A DNA stretch of 64,000 bases from Strobilurus pachycystidiatus (GCA_019915135.1 JAHLMK010000009.1:1054001-1118000), one strand, 5' to 3'; shown: positions 10,040 to 20,973, counted from the stretch's first letter. A program made the numbers and translations. Notes: generated by a model not told the origin, from the letters alone.

Positions 10040-10923
10040 TGTCATGACTCGGTCGTGGACCTGTCACGAGATCGCGCACGAACTATAGATTGGGTGCGCC
10101 ACATAGGAGAGAACTTATCCCGAAGAATAGGTCGCGCCATCACGGGAGTTGCCAATGGAACGCGATCAGATCCCTGCGCGCCTCGCCGCGCCTCGCTAGC
10201 CGGACCAACGTCACATCCGTCGGCCGCCTCCCCTCGATTCCCGCCACTTCGTACGAGCGACGCCCCATTGGGTCGAGGAATGACTCAATGATCGCTATCT
10301 TCTGATCAGTCCCGCATGGCATGGGTGGCGGCCCGCCCTATCCCGCTTCATCCCGCCTTATCCCGCCCATCGTCCAATCAGCGGTGCTCGATCTAGCGCG
10401 CCTTCCTTGCTCGATCAAAAGTACCATGCGCTACCGCAGCACATCGCTCCCGACGCGTCGGGAGCGCTCCCGACGGAACCTTCGAGAAGAGGAGTTATTC
10501 ATCAAGAGGTCGACGTATAAATACAGACGCTCTTTGTAGTAGATAGGGAGACTTCGTCCTTATCAAGTTTCCTTCCGCATTCTCTTGCCGGATACTCTGA
10601 CTCCCTCTGAGCAAGGGCTCCCCCCATGCCCTCCCTCGGTGACTCCGGTATCGCCCCCCACTCCTCGAACGAAGGATCTCAATGCGCCACATCTCGGACC
10701 GGGTCCGATGAATCGCGCGACACCAGGAGACGGGGTCTCCTGGGTGTTCACTCTCTGGGCGATACGGAGGGGCATCCGTCGAAGTCCTCCGTGATCCCTC
10801 CCAAGCGACCGGACGGACGCGTCCCGGAGATATGTGTGTTGTGCCCGCAGGAAAGCCACGGTCGGGGCGTAGAGACGCGCCATCGTGAGCGAGTCCTTGT
10901 CACGGCGGGATCAGGTCGTAACA
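10040..10923 (+). repeat. LTR-A 3' LTR (884 bp)
   Basis: Direct repeat of 6442-7305 with the extra 20-bp palindromic unit, which is also present in the solo LTR at 52610. This implies the 5' LTR lost it after insertion. It is followed by AAGTC (10924-10928). Confidence 0.92.
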
Positions 10924-11252
10924 AAGTCACCATGTCGGGATGTTGAGGGTGCCGTCCGCCAGACGTCGAATGGAAACAGCTACGTTACTTGAGGCCAGAG
11001 GCGAGTTCCGAGCCGATGTCTCACATCCCAGAAGAGATTTCGAAGAATGACCGTATCTTCCGCGTCTGCTGGAGACGCCATACGAGCTCATGAGGGCAAG
11101 AAGAGAGCGAGAACATACGGGATCATGTCTCGATCACTTCCCGCAGGGACACGAGGACCGAGGTAATGCCGGACAGTGCCCATTCAGGACACCGCCCTGT
11201 TTCGCCAACCTCGGGATAGAAGCTGCGCCACTGTCAGGTGACGGCGTCTTGA

Positions 11253-11389
11253 GAAAGTGGGATTGACATCGCTAAGTGGGGGATAAGAAGGCCAAAGTGC
11301 GACGGTGCATTGTAAAGTGAGATTGAGAGATGCAAAGTGGGACGAAGAATTGAAAGTGAAATAGCGCAAAGTACAAGTGAGATAGCAAA
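11253..11389 (-). repeat. Right subterminal CAAAGTG array
   Basis: Seven to eight copies of a [A/C]AAGTG motif, the reverse complement of the left array, lead to the terminus TTTTTTTACAGTA at 11405. Confidence 0.75.
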
Positions 11390-11436
11390 TAGTTTTTTTA
11401 CAGTATTACCACCAAATAAGTAAACCTCCCCCTCAG

Positions 11437-12206
11437 TAGGGCCGTGGGGTAAACCTCCAGAGGCGGTACCAAACTGGTTTGGTACCGACCCCGCTCCGCC
11501 GCCAGGTTTGATACTGGTTTAGAACCGGTTCCAAACTCTCACGTGATATTTTCACGTGATCCCGCCGCGCGCCTCCCGCCCCAGTCCCGCCTCAATCTGG
11601 CGGCCGCAAATAGCTTTCAGAAGTCTTGTCTCTGAGCTCTCCAGTCCCAAAGCATTCATTCATAGCTGCTGCAGAAGCTTGCAGGTGTATCTCGTCAGGC
11701 TGCAGGTGTCTTCCTCGGTATTTTACGCCACATATGCTTTGATAGCCACCTGCAAGCGGATCACATGATTTTATCATGTGACAGGTTCCAAACCTACAGT
11801 CCAAGCCCTCCGTGGTTTGGAACCGGTTCCATACCGGTAACTTACCGAGTCAAACCATTTTCGGGGGGAAACCTAGGTTTCCCCCACTACCCTACCACCG
11901 AGCTCAAAAGGACATGAGAATTTTGTTTCTGCAGCTCATGATCATTGCAGTTTACCTCTCAATGTCAACTCTCAGTCTTGTGCTTCAAATACCACCCCAT
12001 TTAGATGATCTGAGCCCTACCACACCTCCCCATGCCATCCCGCCGCACCGCACGCCTCTCATGTGAGCCAGTCACGTGAAAGCATCACGTGGAGGTAACT
12101 TACCTACCCTCCAGCCGCCAAGGTATCTTACTAATAAGTTACTGGTAATGAACCGTCACAAACCGGTCCGGTACCAATACCTCAGGTTTACTTTGCCACC
12201 ACCCTA
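11437..12206. mobile_element. MITE-like element, copy 1
   Basis: Starts TAGGGCCGTGGGG and ends with the inverted ...CCACCACCCTA, so both ends begin TAGGG(N)2GTGG. It is rich in GGTACC and AACCGGTT palindromes and contains no gene. A second copy follows at 12268. TAGGG termini suggest a hAT-type MITE, but I found no 8-bp TSD. Confidence 0.5.
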
Positions 12207-12267
12207 GTCTTACCGACCCTCCCCCCGGACCCCCGCGGTATCGATACGGTAACTTACCGTTCAATAG

Positions 12268-12882
12268 TAGGGTCGTGGGTCAAACCTCCCGAGGCGGTAC
12301 CAAACAGGGGCCGCCCCGCCAGGTTTGATACCGGTTCCAAACTCTGACATGCTTTCCCCACGTGATCCCACCGCGCGCCTTCCCGCCCCAGTCCCGCCTC
12401 AATCTGGCAGCCACACATAGCTCTCAGAGTTTTTATCCTTGAGTTTTCAAATCCCAATGAGTCCAGTAGTAGGCCTTAAAAGTGTACCTGGTCAGTCTAC
12501 AAGTGTCTTCCTCGTCATTTTACGCCACAGACGCTTTGGCCTGCCAGCAGATCACATGTGACAGGTTCTGAACCTACCTTCCCAGCCCTTCGAGGTTTGG
12601 AACCGGTTAGTTACCGAGTCTAACCATTTTTGGGGGGAAACATAGGTTTCCCCCACTACCCTATCCAATAGTTTCACGTAATGCCTGTGGCGCATTTTCC
12701 GCTCAACCCGAGAATTTTGTTTCTGCTGTCCGAGATGGTCACATTTAAGCTTTCAATCTCAAATCCCATTTAAATGCTTGGAGCTCCCCCGCCTCTCACG
12801 TGGAGGTAAGTTACCTACCCTCCAGGCGCCGAGGTAACAAACTGGTCCAGTACCGATACCTATGGTTTGCTTTGCCACCCTA
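12268..12882. mobile_element. MITE-like element, copy 2 (internally deleted)
   Basis: Same orientation and order of blocks as copy 1 (TAGGGTCGTGGG start, GAGGCGGTACCAAAC, the CCCCAGTCCCGCCTCAATCT block, GGGGGGAAAC, CCACCCTA end) but about 155 bp shorter. No coding potential. Confidence 0.5.
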
Positions 12883-13609
12883 GTGCTCAGTGCTGACTCC
12901 TTAGTGTTCAGTGCTCATTGACCAAGCCTCAAGAGTCAATGTGCATTGCTCATTGCATTATCAGTGGACTGTGGTCACCAGTTCCGGGTCCAGCACTGCA
13001 GGCTGAGTGTCCTGGTTGTAACATTGAATGGTTTATCCGATTCCTGTCCGTGACTCATCACTCCCTTGCACTGTCTCCCTCATTTCCTGCGCCCGGGCCT
13101 CGGAACCGGGAACGCACACACCTTACTTATCCTAGCCGGCCATGCGTGGGCGCGTCATGCTATGTCGTCCCAAGCGTGTCCTGACTCCTGAGCTTGAAAA
13201 CCAGGTGCCTACGTGAAGACGCTGCCAGCAATCATCTTCGACCTTGGTGATGGATGCCTTCTTGACGGGGATGACATCAATGTTGCGGTGGCCTATCTGG
13301 GAAGCGAAGCCCAAGTGCTCTTAGCATGGATGTCCTATCTCCCAGACCAATGCTGCCATGTGCCCCGGAAATTATGTTTGCTGAACACTGAACACTGAGG
13401 CGAATGAAAATTGATGTGAAATGAATGAGACAGACGGTGACGATCCAAGATTTCACACCGACCGGTGTGCGGCAATGAGAGTTGAATGCAGCAACAACCC
13501 GACGGGTAACAAGTAGATTAAGCAGATGAGATGGGTTGCAGCAAGATGCAAGATGCAAGAATTAGAATTAGTGTTCTCAATGTACGACATCCCTTCCATT
13601 CCCTCCCTC
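12883..13609. other. Intergenic region
   Basis: Contains short repeats of GTGCTCAGTGCT/GAACACTGAACACTGA type. I see no gene; it lies downstream of the 3' end of the Cbp3 gene. Confidence 0.5.
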
Positions 13610-14996
13610 TCACTCGCCATACACCTTCCCCTCCTGATCCTTATCCATGACGTCGCGGACCTCGCCCGCGCAGAGCTCTGCGAGCCAGGCGTCGTGTGCG
13701 AGTGCGGAGGGCGTTGGGTGGGTGCCTAGGGGTGGGGGTGTTAGCAACGATCAATCACAAGGAAAGGAAGGGAAGGGAAAGGATGGAAAGGGAGGGAAGG
13801 GAGAACGCACCCGGGACAGGCATCACACCCCACTTGCTCACCTCCCTGCACATCTCGGGGATGGGCGCGTCGATGAACAGCGAGTCGGGGAGGCTTTGGA
13901 GCCGGAGGAGCTCCCGCCGGATGTAGTGCGTGAGCGCGAGGAGGAGGGGCGGGAAGGTGTGCGGGGCGGGGAGGGGCGGGTGCGTGGGGAGGGCCGTGGA
14001 TGTCAGTGTACTGTGAGAGGAAGATGGGGATGGGGGGGAGGGGAGATCCCCCACCGGCGGGCCCCCCTCACCCTCCCCGGCGTTGAGGAAGTTCCGCCAT
14101 AAAGCGGCCGCGAGGTGCTCGTCGCCTTGCACGAGGGCGTAGTCCAGGCTCACCCAGATCCCCTGCCATTGATCGCGGAAGACCTTCATCTGCCGCGTGA
14201 CGAGCGTTTCCGGGGCTTTGCTCCCGCGCTTATTCGTCGGGGCGGGTGTGGCGTAGATGCTGGGGGGCGGGATGAGGGTGTATGGCTCGGTGGGCGTGGA
14301 GGGCGGGCGGAGGATGAGGCGGATGCGGTCTTCGATGTCTAGGAAGAAGTGGTCGATGAGGGATTGGAGCGCGGGGTGCGTGCGGCGGGAGCGGGAGGAG
14401 GAGGGGAGGGGGAGGGAGCGGAGCCGCACGGCGAGGAGCCAGACGTGCAGGTTGGTGGTGAGGAAGAAGGATTGGAATGTGGGGGGGAGGGAGAGCGAGG
14501 GTGAGGTAGACACAGACCCAGGGGGAGGCCCGAAGAAGAAGCCTTGGTGCCGCTCGGGGGCTTTGGCGCACGCGTGCGCGTAGAGGTGGTACATCCGGCG
14601 TCCGCTTGTTTGGCGCGGCGAGCTGTACCCGAGCACCCAGACGAGCGCTTTGAATACGCGCAGGGCGAGGGGCGAGGCGAGGACGAGGCGCGTGAGGGCG
14701 GTTTGTTGGGAGGGTGCTTTGGGGAGGAGGCGGGAGGAGGTGAGGGGGTGGAACGGGGCGGGAGATGTGGTGGTGTTGGTGGGTGTCGGGGTCGGACGAG
14801 GAGAGAGCGTCGGGGACGGAGCTGGTGCTGGAGTGGGACCTGGTTTGGTGGGCGCGACGGAGGGCTTTGGTGTCGGGGCCGTAGACTTGGGAGCCGCGGT
14901 TTTAGTTGCATAACGCGCACCTGCGCGTGCGAGCGTCCGCGTCAGCCCGAGCATTTTTGGAGTCGGCGTCCGTGTAGATGCGCGCAGTCCCAGCAT
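13610..14996 (-). CDS. CBP3: Mitochondrial ubiquinol-cytochrome c reductase assembly chaperone, Cbp3/UQCC1-type
   Basis: Cbp3 binds newly made cytochrome b at the mitochondrial ribosome and helps assemble complex III. The family core is evident: SGRRMYHLYAHACAKAPE, FFLTTNLHVWLLAVRLRSLP, LIDHFFLDIEDRIR, LVTRQMKVFRDQWQGIW and VSLDYALVQGDEHLAAALW. The ATG at 14996 gives MLGLRASTRTP; a second ATG at 14954 gives MLGLTRTLARAGARYATKT. Either is a good basic mitochondrial leader, followed by a Pro/Thr-rich linker of about 60 residues. The upstream open frame has no ATG. A final short exon after a TAG acceptor near 13730 encodes SALAHDAWLAELCAGEVRDV and ends at 13610. An intron near 13985-14070 is also likely but its borders are uncertain. 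The symbol is by homology to the yeast gene. Confidence 0.85.
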
Positions 14997-15179
14997 GGTC
15001 GTCGTCGCGGTCCGAATGCAACCTGCGAAAAAGTTTGGCTTGGGCCACGTGCTACGGGCTGGACCCGGGTCCTTCCGATCTCTTCCCTCCCTTGTCTTTA
15101 CACGGTCACCGTCGCTGTTCAAATTATTGGACTTTCGCTCTTTACACGCCAGCCGACGAAAAATATTAGTACGCCCAGG
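14997..15179. promoter_or_regulatory. Bidirectional promoter of CBP3 and ATP20
   Basis: Only 183 bp separate the start codons of two divergent nuclear genes for mitochondrial respiratory complexes. I see no clear TATA box. The segment may coordinate the pair; this is inference from spacing. Confidence 0.6.
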
Positions 15180-16421
15180 ATGTTCCGCACCGCCCGTTCA
15201 TTGAAGCCCGCCGCGCGCGCGACCCGGCGGATGTACTCCGAGGGAGGAGCAGGGAAGCCCACACAGCAGAGCGTGCAGGAGAAGGCTGTTGAGGCTGTGA
15301 GTGCTCTTCTTTTCTTTCTCTTGGTGCGGTAGTTTGGTGCGGTGGAGGGCTGGTGCGGTGTGGTGGGCGGTGGGATGGCAAGCCGACGCTCCGAACCCTA
15401 CGCTACTTTGCTCGCGCGCTACCCTACCCACCCAACCCACACGCTCTCCACCCAATATCCCACCCGCTATCCCACCCCCGCTCTCCCACCCGTTCTCGCT
15501 AACCACCCTTCCACAGGCCAAACAAGCCACCGAAAAAGGCAAGGCGCTGTTCGACGCGGGCGTGGGCGCCGTTGCGCCGAGGGTTAATGGTTAGTCTCCT
15601 TTTGGTTTTGGTTCTGGTTGTATGATTACATGGGGTTGGATGGGTTTTTGGGTGTGAGGCAAGGGGGGGGGGAAGGGCTTGCTGTGTCTCGGCATCGGCA
15701 TTTCTACCTCGCATCCGCATCCCCGTCCCGCGTCCCCGCATCCCCGTCCCGCGTCCAACCTCCCATTTCCGCGCCCCCCTTCTCCCACATCCCATCCCGC
15801 CTCCATCCATTCTTTCCATCCCCCCAACTCCCCCACTCCCCATTCCCCCTATCACCGCATCCTCCACCCTCTCCACCCTTTTGCCCCACTCCCCTTCTCC
15901 CATCCCATCCACCCTCTCCTCCCTTTTGGCCCCCCTCCCATCCCCCGCCCCCAATTCTACTATTCAATTCGTTCTTCCTCACCCAATTCTAATCTTCAAT
16001 TCGTTCTTCCCATTTTGCTCACTTTGTTCATCCCCGATCTAGCACTCGCCCCATCGCTCCGCCCGCGCCTCCTCGTCGCGCAGGCGCTCGTCAAGCAGGT
16101 CGCCAAAGCCGAGTTTGGCGGGAACCCCGTGAAGGTGTTGGCGGATGGGGGGGTGTGGAGGGGGGTTTGGGGGGAGGGTGTGACGCTGGTGCAGAATGTG
16201 CGCGCGAGGCAGGTCACGGGGAAGGGCCTTGCAAGGGCGGGGGTTATTGGGCTTGAGGCGTGGGGTGTTTGGAAGGTGCGTTAGCTGGCGTGTGCGCGTT
16301 CCCTTTGCATCTTGGGGGCGCCGGTTGTTGGTGGTTTGGAATGGACGCTGACGATCCCGTTTGTTTGTAGATTGGTGAGATGATTGGGCGGAGGCAGGTT
16401 GTTGGGTATGATTTGCATTGA
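15180..16421 (+). CDS. ATP20: Mitochondrial ATP synthase subunit g
   Basis: Subunit g is a small inner-membrane protein of the ATP synthase Fo sector that supports dimer formation and cristae shape. Four exons, 15180-15296, 15517-15589, 16043-16275 and 16371-16421, total 474 nt (157 residues). The N-terminus MFRTARSLKPAARATRRMYS is a basic mitochondrial leader. The family region follows: LLVAQALVKQVAKAEFGG, then KGLARAGVIGLEAWGVWK with a glycine-spaced membrane helix and the family-typical C-terminus IGEMIGRRQVVGYDLH. Intron 2 (453 nt) is long for this genome and mostly C/T-rich repeats. The acceptor at 16042 was chosen because it keeps frame into the conserved core. Confidence 0.85.
15665..15960 (+). 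repeat. C/T-rich simple repeat in ATP20 intron 2
   Basis: Long C-rich tracts with repeats of CCCCGTCCCGCGT and CCCATCC types. It lies wholly in the intron and creates spurious open frames on both strands. Confidence 0.65.
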
Positions 16422-17181
16422 TTACATAGACTACCGGGGTGCGGGTGCAGAGTAATAGATGAGATTTGGTTGTGAGCTTGTGCAGTGGAAGTCGTGAGAC
16501 ATGTGCTTTTGTGTTTGAGACAAGACATAGACCAGTTGTGGAATTTGTCTCAGGCAAGTCGTGGAACTTGTGCTTTTTGCTAGGGGATGTGGGGGGGATG
16601 GGGATGGTGCAAAGGAGACTCGGACTCTGATGATTGGCACTGGCGGGGGCTAGAGTCGATGAGGAGGTAAGGAAGCTGGACCAGGAAAGGGAAGGGGAAT
16701 GGAACGGAATGTGGAAGGGAACGGAATGGGAGAGGAAAAGTATGGAAGGGAAGAGATTGGATTGGATTGGAGACGTACCACCCTTACCCAGGGGTCCTCC
16801 CGACGAACATCCTAGTTAGTTGGTTGGTTGGTATGATGGGGATTGGGTGCCGTACCTCACATCGCCGTGTTGGGGGGAGAACGAATTGATTCCCTGCCAG
16901 TGGGTGATGGGCCACCCTGCAGTGTGGTATGGCGGAGGGGGAGGGGGGGTTTGGAAGATACAGATACAGGCCCGGGGTGGCAAGGTTGAGAAGGACTTTC
17001 TCGGTGAGTACCCGACGAGGAATACTCACATACACTGATCGCATCAAGGTGGAGTGGGAAGCTGCGTGGTTGGGGCACATCACTGACTTCGAATCAATGC
17101 CTGCCAGTGCTTGAGTACAGTATTGACGGGAATGGCAAAGGGGATATTTCGGATCCTTCCGCCTTGAATGAAAACGCGGCA
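16422..17181. other. Intergenic region
   Basis: Contains GGAATGGAA-type low-complexity sequence at 16685-16770. I see no convincing gene. Confidence 0.45.
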
Positions 17182-17982
17182 CGCAGCCTCCATTTGCTTG
17201 TCGCCCAATGGATGGAATTATTCATGGAGAAGCTGAGATCGGAAAACATCAGACGCGTACGGTGAATGGGGACTCCGAGTCCGAGTCCGAGTCGGACCCA
17301 CAACTTGTTGACGGGGGGAATGACTGTATACCGCAGAGGACAGCCACACCAGATCTGAGGATAGCTGAGTGCACAGCGGCTCAGTCCCTACATGCTTCTC
17401 CCTCACGTCCCCGACATGCTTATGAACGACCGCCGAATCGAATGAGGTAAGTGAGCAGACTACGACACATGAGGCTGTATTTCTGCTTGCCACTTTGGCG
17501 ACTGGTGGAAAGCGATATATGTAAGCCTCGCGACTTTGGTGATTGGCGCGCATCGTGAAAAGCAAAGAACCAGCAAATCAGATGTTTGTCTCTCCGGACA
17601 TACATAGTGCGAGTGTGGATTCCATTGTCAGTTAAGCAGTCTGTCGGTGTGCAAGTTCCCACTGGCGTCTGATTCCTAAGACGAGTAGCTTGACGAGGGC
17701 ATCGGGACGTGGCAGTCGTACGTACTTGAACTCGAGGCCGTGGTGGTGCTGTCCAGCATGGACAACCGCAGCGTGGTTTGACCAGCGTGCCACCCACCGT
17801 CGTCGGCTCGTACAGTCAAGACAAGAAAGAGCCTGAGACGGTGCACCTTTTCAGTTTGCTCTTCTCAATCCAGCCGCGTGCGTGAGAGCACCTTCCTCTT
17901 GCTTAAGATTTGTCCCGCTACCGAGGTTGGGCCCAAAGAGCGAGCGAGCGAGCCAATGCGCTTCTTCTCGCACAGCTGGACA
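17182..17982. repeat. Tandem duplication, unit 1
   Basis: Begins near CTCCATTTGCTTGTCG and includes GAAAACATCAGAC, ATGAACGACCGCC, AAAGCGATATA, GTGCGAGTGTGGATTCCATT and a GAGCGAGCGAGCC end. The same blocks recur in order in unit 2. Imperfect copies, no intact ORF. Confidence 0.6.
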
Positions 17983-19050
17983 GCGTATTCCATTTGCTTG
18001 TCGTTCGTCGAGCCCGATGGAGGGAATATTCATGGACGCTGAGAAAACATCAGACGGTGAATGGAGACTCTGAGTCCGAGTCGGACCCACAACTTGCTGC
18101 ACAACAAAGAGCGTCAAGTTTGACGGAGGAAATGACTATATACCGCAGAGGACAGCCACACTGAGGATAGCGAGCTTATATCTGAGGTGCTATGCTGCAC
18201 AGCGGCTCAGCACCCCTCGGTCCTACATGCTTCTCCCTCACGTCGCAGCGTAAGCCCTCAAGTCCTCCGACATGCTTATGAACGACCGCCAATTCGAATG
18301 AGGTAACGAATTCGAAGTGAGCAGACTACGACACATGAGGCTCATAAATGCTGCTGCCACTTTGGCCATATGGCCCGTGTCAGACGCGACTGGTGGAAAG
18401 CGATATAAGCCTCGCGACTTCGGTAATTGGCGCTGTACCGGTACTCATCATGAAAAGCAGTATCGAAGCAAAGAACCAGCAAATCAAATGTTTGTCTCTC
18501 CGGATATAGCTTCTCAACAAGTACAGTAGCCGACAGCAGTGCGAGTGTGGATTCCATTGTCAGTTACAAAGAGTTCGGTGTGCAAGCTCCCACTGGCGTC
18601 TGATTCCTAAGACGAGGGCATCGGGATGATCGGCGGGGCAGTAAGACACGTGCACGGACGTGGATGTCGTACTTGAACTCGAGGCTGTGGTGGTGCTGTC
18701 CAGGCTCTGGAGACTTCTCGGTCAGCAGGGACTAGCCCGATAACCTGGCCTCCTTCGTATGAGCAGGTCTATCGACGCTTGCTAATTACAGAGGGTCGGC
18801 CGTTACCTGGCTCAGCAGGGACAACCGCAGCGTGGTTCGCTTGAGATTGACCAGCTTGTCGTCGTCGGCTCGTTGTGCTGTACTACATAACCAGTCAAGA
18901 CAAGAAACGGTGCACCTCTTTGCTCTTCTCAATCCAGCCGCGTGCGTGAGCACTGAGCTCGTCGCTCAGCACCTTCCTCTTGCTAAAGATTTGTCCCGCT
19001 ACCGACGTTGGGCCCAAAGAGCGAGCGAGCCAATGTGCTTCTTCTCCTAG
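17983..19050. repeat. Tandem duplication, unit 2
   Basis: Repeats the unit 1 blocks in order with several expansions, including an extra segment near 18710-18830 flanked by CTCAGCAGGGAC/TCAGCAGGGAC. No gene seen. Confidence 0.6.
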
Positions 19051-19344
19051 TCCAATTTGCAGTGTCCCGGAATCATGATGCAGATCGGCGAAATGATGGG
19101 TATGGTTGACACTAGACTTTGAGGAAGGCGCGTATCGAAACCAGAACCCAGAACCCAAGCGGAACCTTGCATTCGGAAACACCCCGATGTGAAGGTCCGC
19201 CGTGCATGTCAGAGTGGGAATAGTCTCGATACCAGCAGTGAAGAAGTGTCTGGCTGATGACCCAGACCGTAATCATGGTTGACACGCTGCAGTGGGTTCT
19301 CTTGCGGGGCAGAACCGCTCGGCAGACGCAACACCTGCCGGTTC

Positions 19345-19411
19345 CAATATGTAATGCCGGGAGGAGACGTCCCTCGCTCGGCAGCGGAACGAACAATCCT
19401 ATTTTAGGGTT
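19345..19411 (+). promoter_or_regulatory. Conserved promoter block of paralogue A
   Basis: AATATGTAATGCCGGGA, GACGTCCCTCG, CTCGGCAGCG and TATTTTAGGGTT. The same ordered block precedes paralogue B at 20835-20901. It lies about 40 bp before the start codon and includes a TATA-like element. Confidence 0.55.
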
Positions 19412-19447
19412 ACAGGGCCCTGACTCTTCTGCTCATGTTCCTCAACT

Positions 19448-20253
19448 ATGTCGCACTGGGGTCGCCTGATGACCATGATGTCTCGGTCTCGTCCAAGAGC
19501 CCCGCGGCTCCCACCGCCACGAATCCGACAGTTCTCCACAGTGCAACTTGAAGGACTCGGACGAAAGATCCTTCGGGATCATAAACTTGAGCTCTTTGCT
19601 GTGGGATCGTTACTACTGAATATTGCTGTCCGCGTCAATCTGGCGCGCCGCGAGGCCGACGATAAAGCGACCATTGCGCTTTATGACCAGACACTTCCGC
19701 TCTGGAAGGAATACGATGCGAGATATGACGATGTTGATTGGGAGGACGGTGCCGCTGTAGTGGCTTATATATGGCCTGTGAGTGATCCTTTCTTGAGGCC
19801 ATGGTTTCTCGTTCACCACTCAAGCAGTTCTTCGAAGGGAGCAATGTACTAGAGGACACACCTAGAATACTCTCCACATTACTCGCACTTACGGGCGGGC
19901 CATCGCCGCGATTCCCCGTACAGCCGATCCCTCCCCTACCGCAGTCATTCGGACGCGACGGTAACTTGAGAGCTCATCATAACTTCTTGCGGCTGCGATA
20001 TGAAGCTCAAGCATTGGGAGCCGCTGGGACCGAAACTACCACACTGGAGGACCTGCCAGCTGTTGCACACCGCCTGTGCTGTGTTGCCGCACACGACATC
20101 CATCATGTGCTCTGGGCCTCTCCGTCGGATATGGGCAAGTGCCGAATGCTTATAGCACATGTACTGCCGGCTGAAGCTATCCGGGTGCTGTACAAGTGTT
20201 TGGATATCAACACGGCTTGGGCAGCCGCGGACGCGACCATCTTGAGTGCATGA
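19448..20253 (+). CDS. Putative mitochondrial membrane protein, paralogue A (unknown function)
   Basis: Two exons, 19448-19777 and 19828-20253, joined by a 50-nt intron (GTGAGT...GCAG), encode 251 residues. The N-terminus is Arg-rich with PRIRQFST, which resembles a mitochondrial processing site, followed by one likely membrane helix (LELFAVGSLLLNIAVRV). Then comes LPLWKEYDARYDDVDWED and a soluble C-terminal domain with ITPLPQSFGR-like (IPPLPQSFGR), LPAVAHRLCCVAAHDIHHVL. I do not recognise the family. A close tandem paralogue follows about 720 bp downstream, with the same intron position. Confidence 0.65.
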
Positions 20254-20834
20254 CTTTGACCTTTGGGGTAAGTGTCGATGTGCTTGTGGTTTTCAGTCAT
20301 GTTGACGCTCCCTTTCAGTAGCAACACGTAGGTGGTTGAGCAGACCCGCGAGCTGCAGACACCGACGATCTCGGGAGGCGCAAGTGTGATTCCGGGCGAC
20401 AACAGACGCGCGAATGTAGCTCACCGTTGGGATGAGTAGCGGTAGGAAGGTTCGTGACTCGGTTTCAGTAGGATTGGGGACTCGGAATGAGAGTTGGTGG
20501 GTGAATTATGGTATATGGACATGAAAAGAATTCTTGTCACGAGCCGAGGCCAGTGAGCGTACGAAAGCATTATTTACATATCGAGCTGCTCAAGTGACGG
20601 GAGAATTAGACACAAAGAGGAACTCAGAATTGTAATGTGATGCGTGGGTGAAAGGCTGCTGTTCCGTGGGCCAGCACGTGGCGTGTAGTTCTGGCTACCA
20701 GCTAGGCTGGGATGCTATGAGGTTGGCGCAATGACTTGGCGGAGTCAGGTTTGGAGTCAGACTGATAGGTATGGAGAACGTACAATGTGCGAGGGAAGGA
20801 AGGACCGACCTCACGCGACAGGCGATCACGGCAC
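20254..20834. other. Intergenic region between the paralogues
   Basis: No gene, RNA or transposon end recognised. Confidence 0.45.
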
Positions 20835-20901
20835 AAATATGTGATGCCGAGATAGAACGTCTCCCCCTCGGCAGCGTGTTTGATCAGTCCTATTTAAGGG
20901 T
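20835..20901 (+). promoter_or_regulatory. Conserved promoter block of paralogue B
   Basis: AATATGTGATGCCGAGA, ACGTCTCCCCCTCGGCAGCG and CCTATTTAAGGGTT match the block before paralogue A, so the duplication included the promoter. Confidence 0.55.
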
Positions 20902-20973
20902 TCCAGCCTTTACACCTTGCTCCCATCACATTGTCCATACACTGACAAGTTGAGTCATACATAGTCCTTGACT

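Larger units (their letters stand above)
6442..10923 (+). mobile_element. LTR-A: non-autonomous, self-priming LTR retrotransposon
   Basis: A complete 4482-bp element with LTRs of 864 and 884 bp, bounded by TG...CA and flanked by the 5-bp duplication AAGTC (6437-6441 and 10924-10928). Sense orientation is + because the LTR has a TATA box, the primer site lies just inside the left LTR and a purine tract (AAAGAGGGGATA) abuts the right LTR. The interior is only 2.7 kb and encodes no protease, reverse transcriptase, RNase H or integrase. It has one sense ORF beginning inside the LTR and one intron-containing gene on the opposite strand. Enzymes must come from another element. A solo LTR of the same family is at 52610-53505 and an old fragment at 51924-52062. 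Confidence 0.85.
4593..11405. mobile_element. Non-autonomous DNA transposon with inverted CACTTTG subterminal arrays
   Basis: The outer ends are inverted: TACTGTAAAAAAA begins at 4593 and its reverse complement ends at 11405. If the terminal CTGTAAAAAAA is taken as the repeat, both flanks carry TA, suggesting a TA target duplication. Inside each end is an array of about seven copies of a CACTTTG-like motif spaced 20-25 nt, in opposite orientation at the two ends. Removing the nested LTR element (6442-10923) and one TSD copy leaves about 2.3 kb with no recognisable transposase, so the element would depend on an enzyme encoded elsewhere. I cannot assign a superfamily. The left end is 70 bp from a tRNA gene. 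Confidence 0.65.

Noticed and set aside
14544..15332. 262-codon plus-strand ORF
   Set aside because: It is antisense to the Cbp3 gene and crosses into ATP20 exon 1; its Gly/Arg-rich text is a shadow of high-GC coding sequence.
15122..15997. Upstream extension of the Cbp3 reading frame to 15122
   Set aside because: It begins with a TTG and covers the short shared promoter; the ATG at 14996 or 14954 gives a proper mitochondrial leader.
15618..16284. ORFs of 124 and 201 codons rich in Pro/Ser/His
   Set aside because: They arise from the C/T-rich repeat in ATP20 intron 2.
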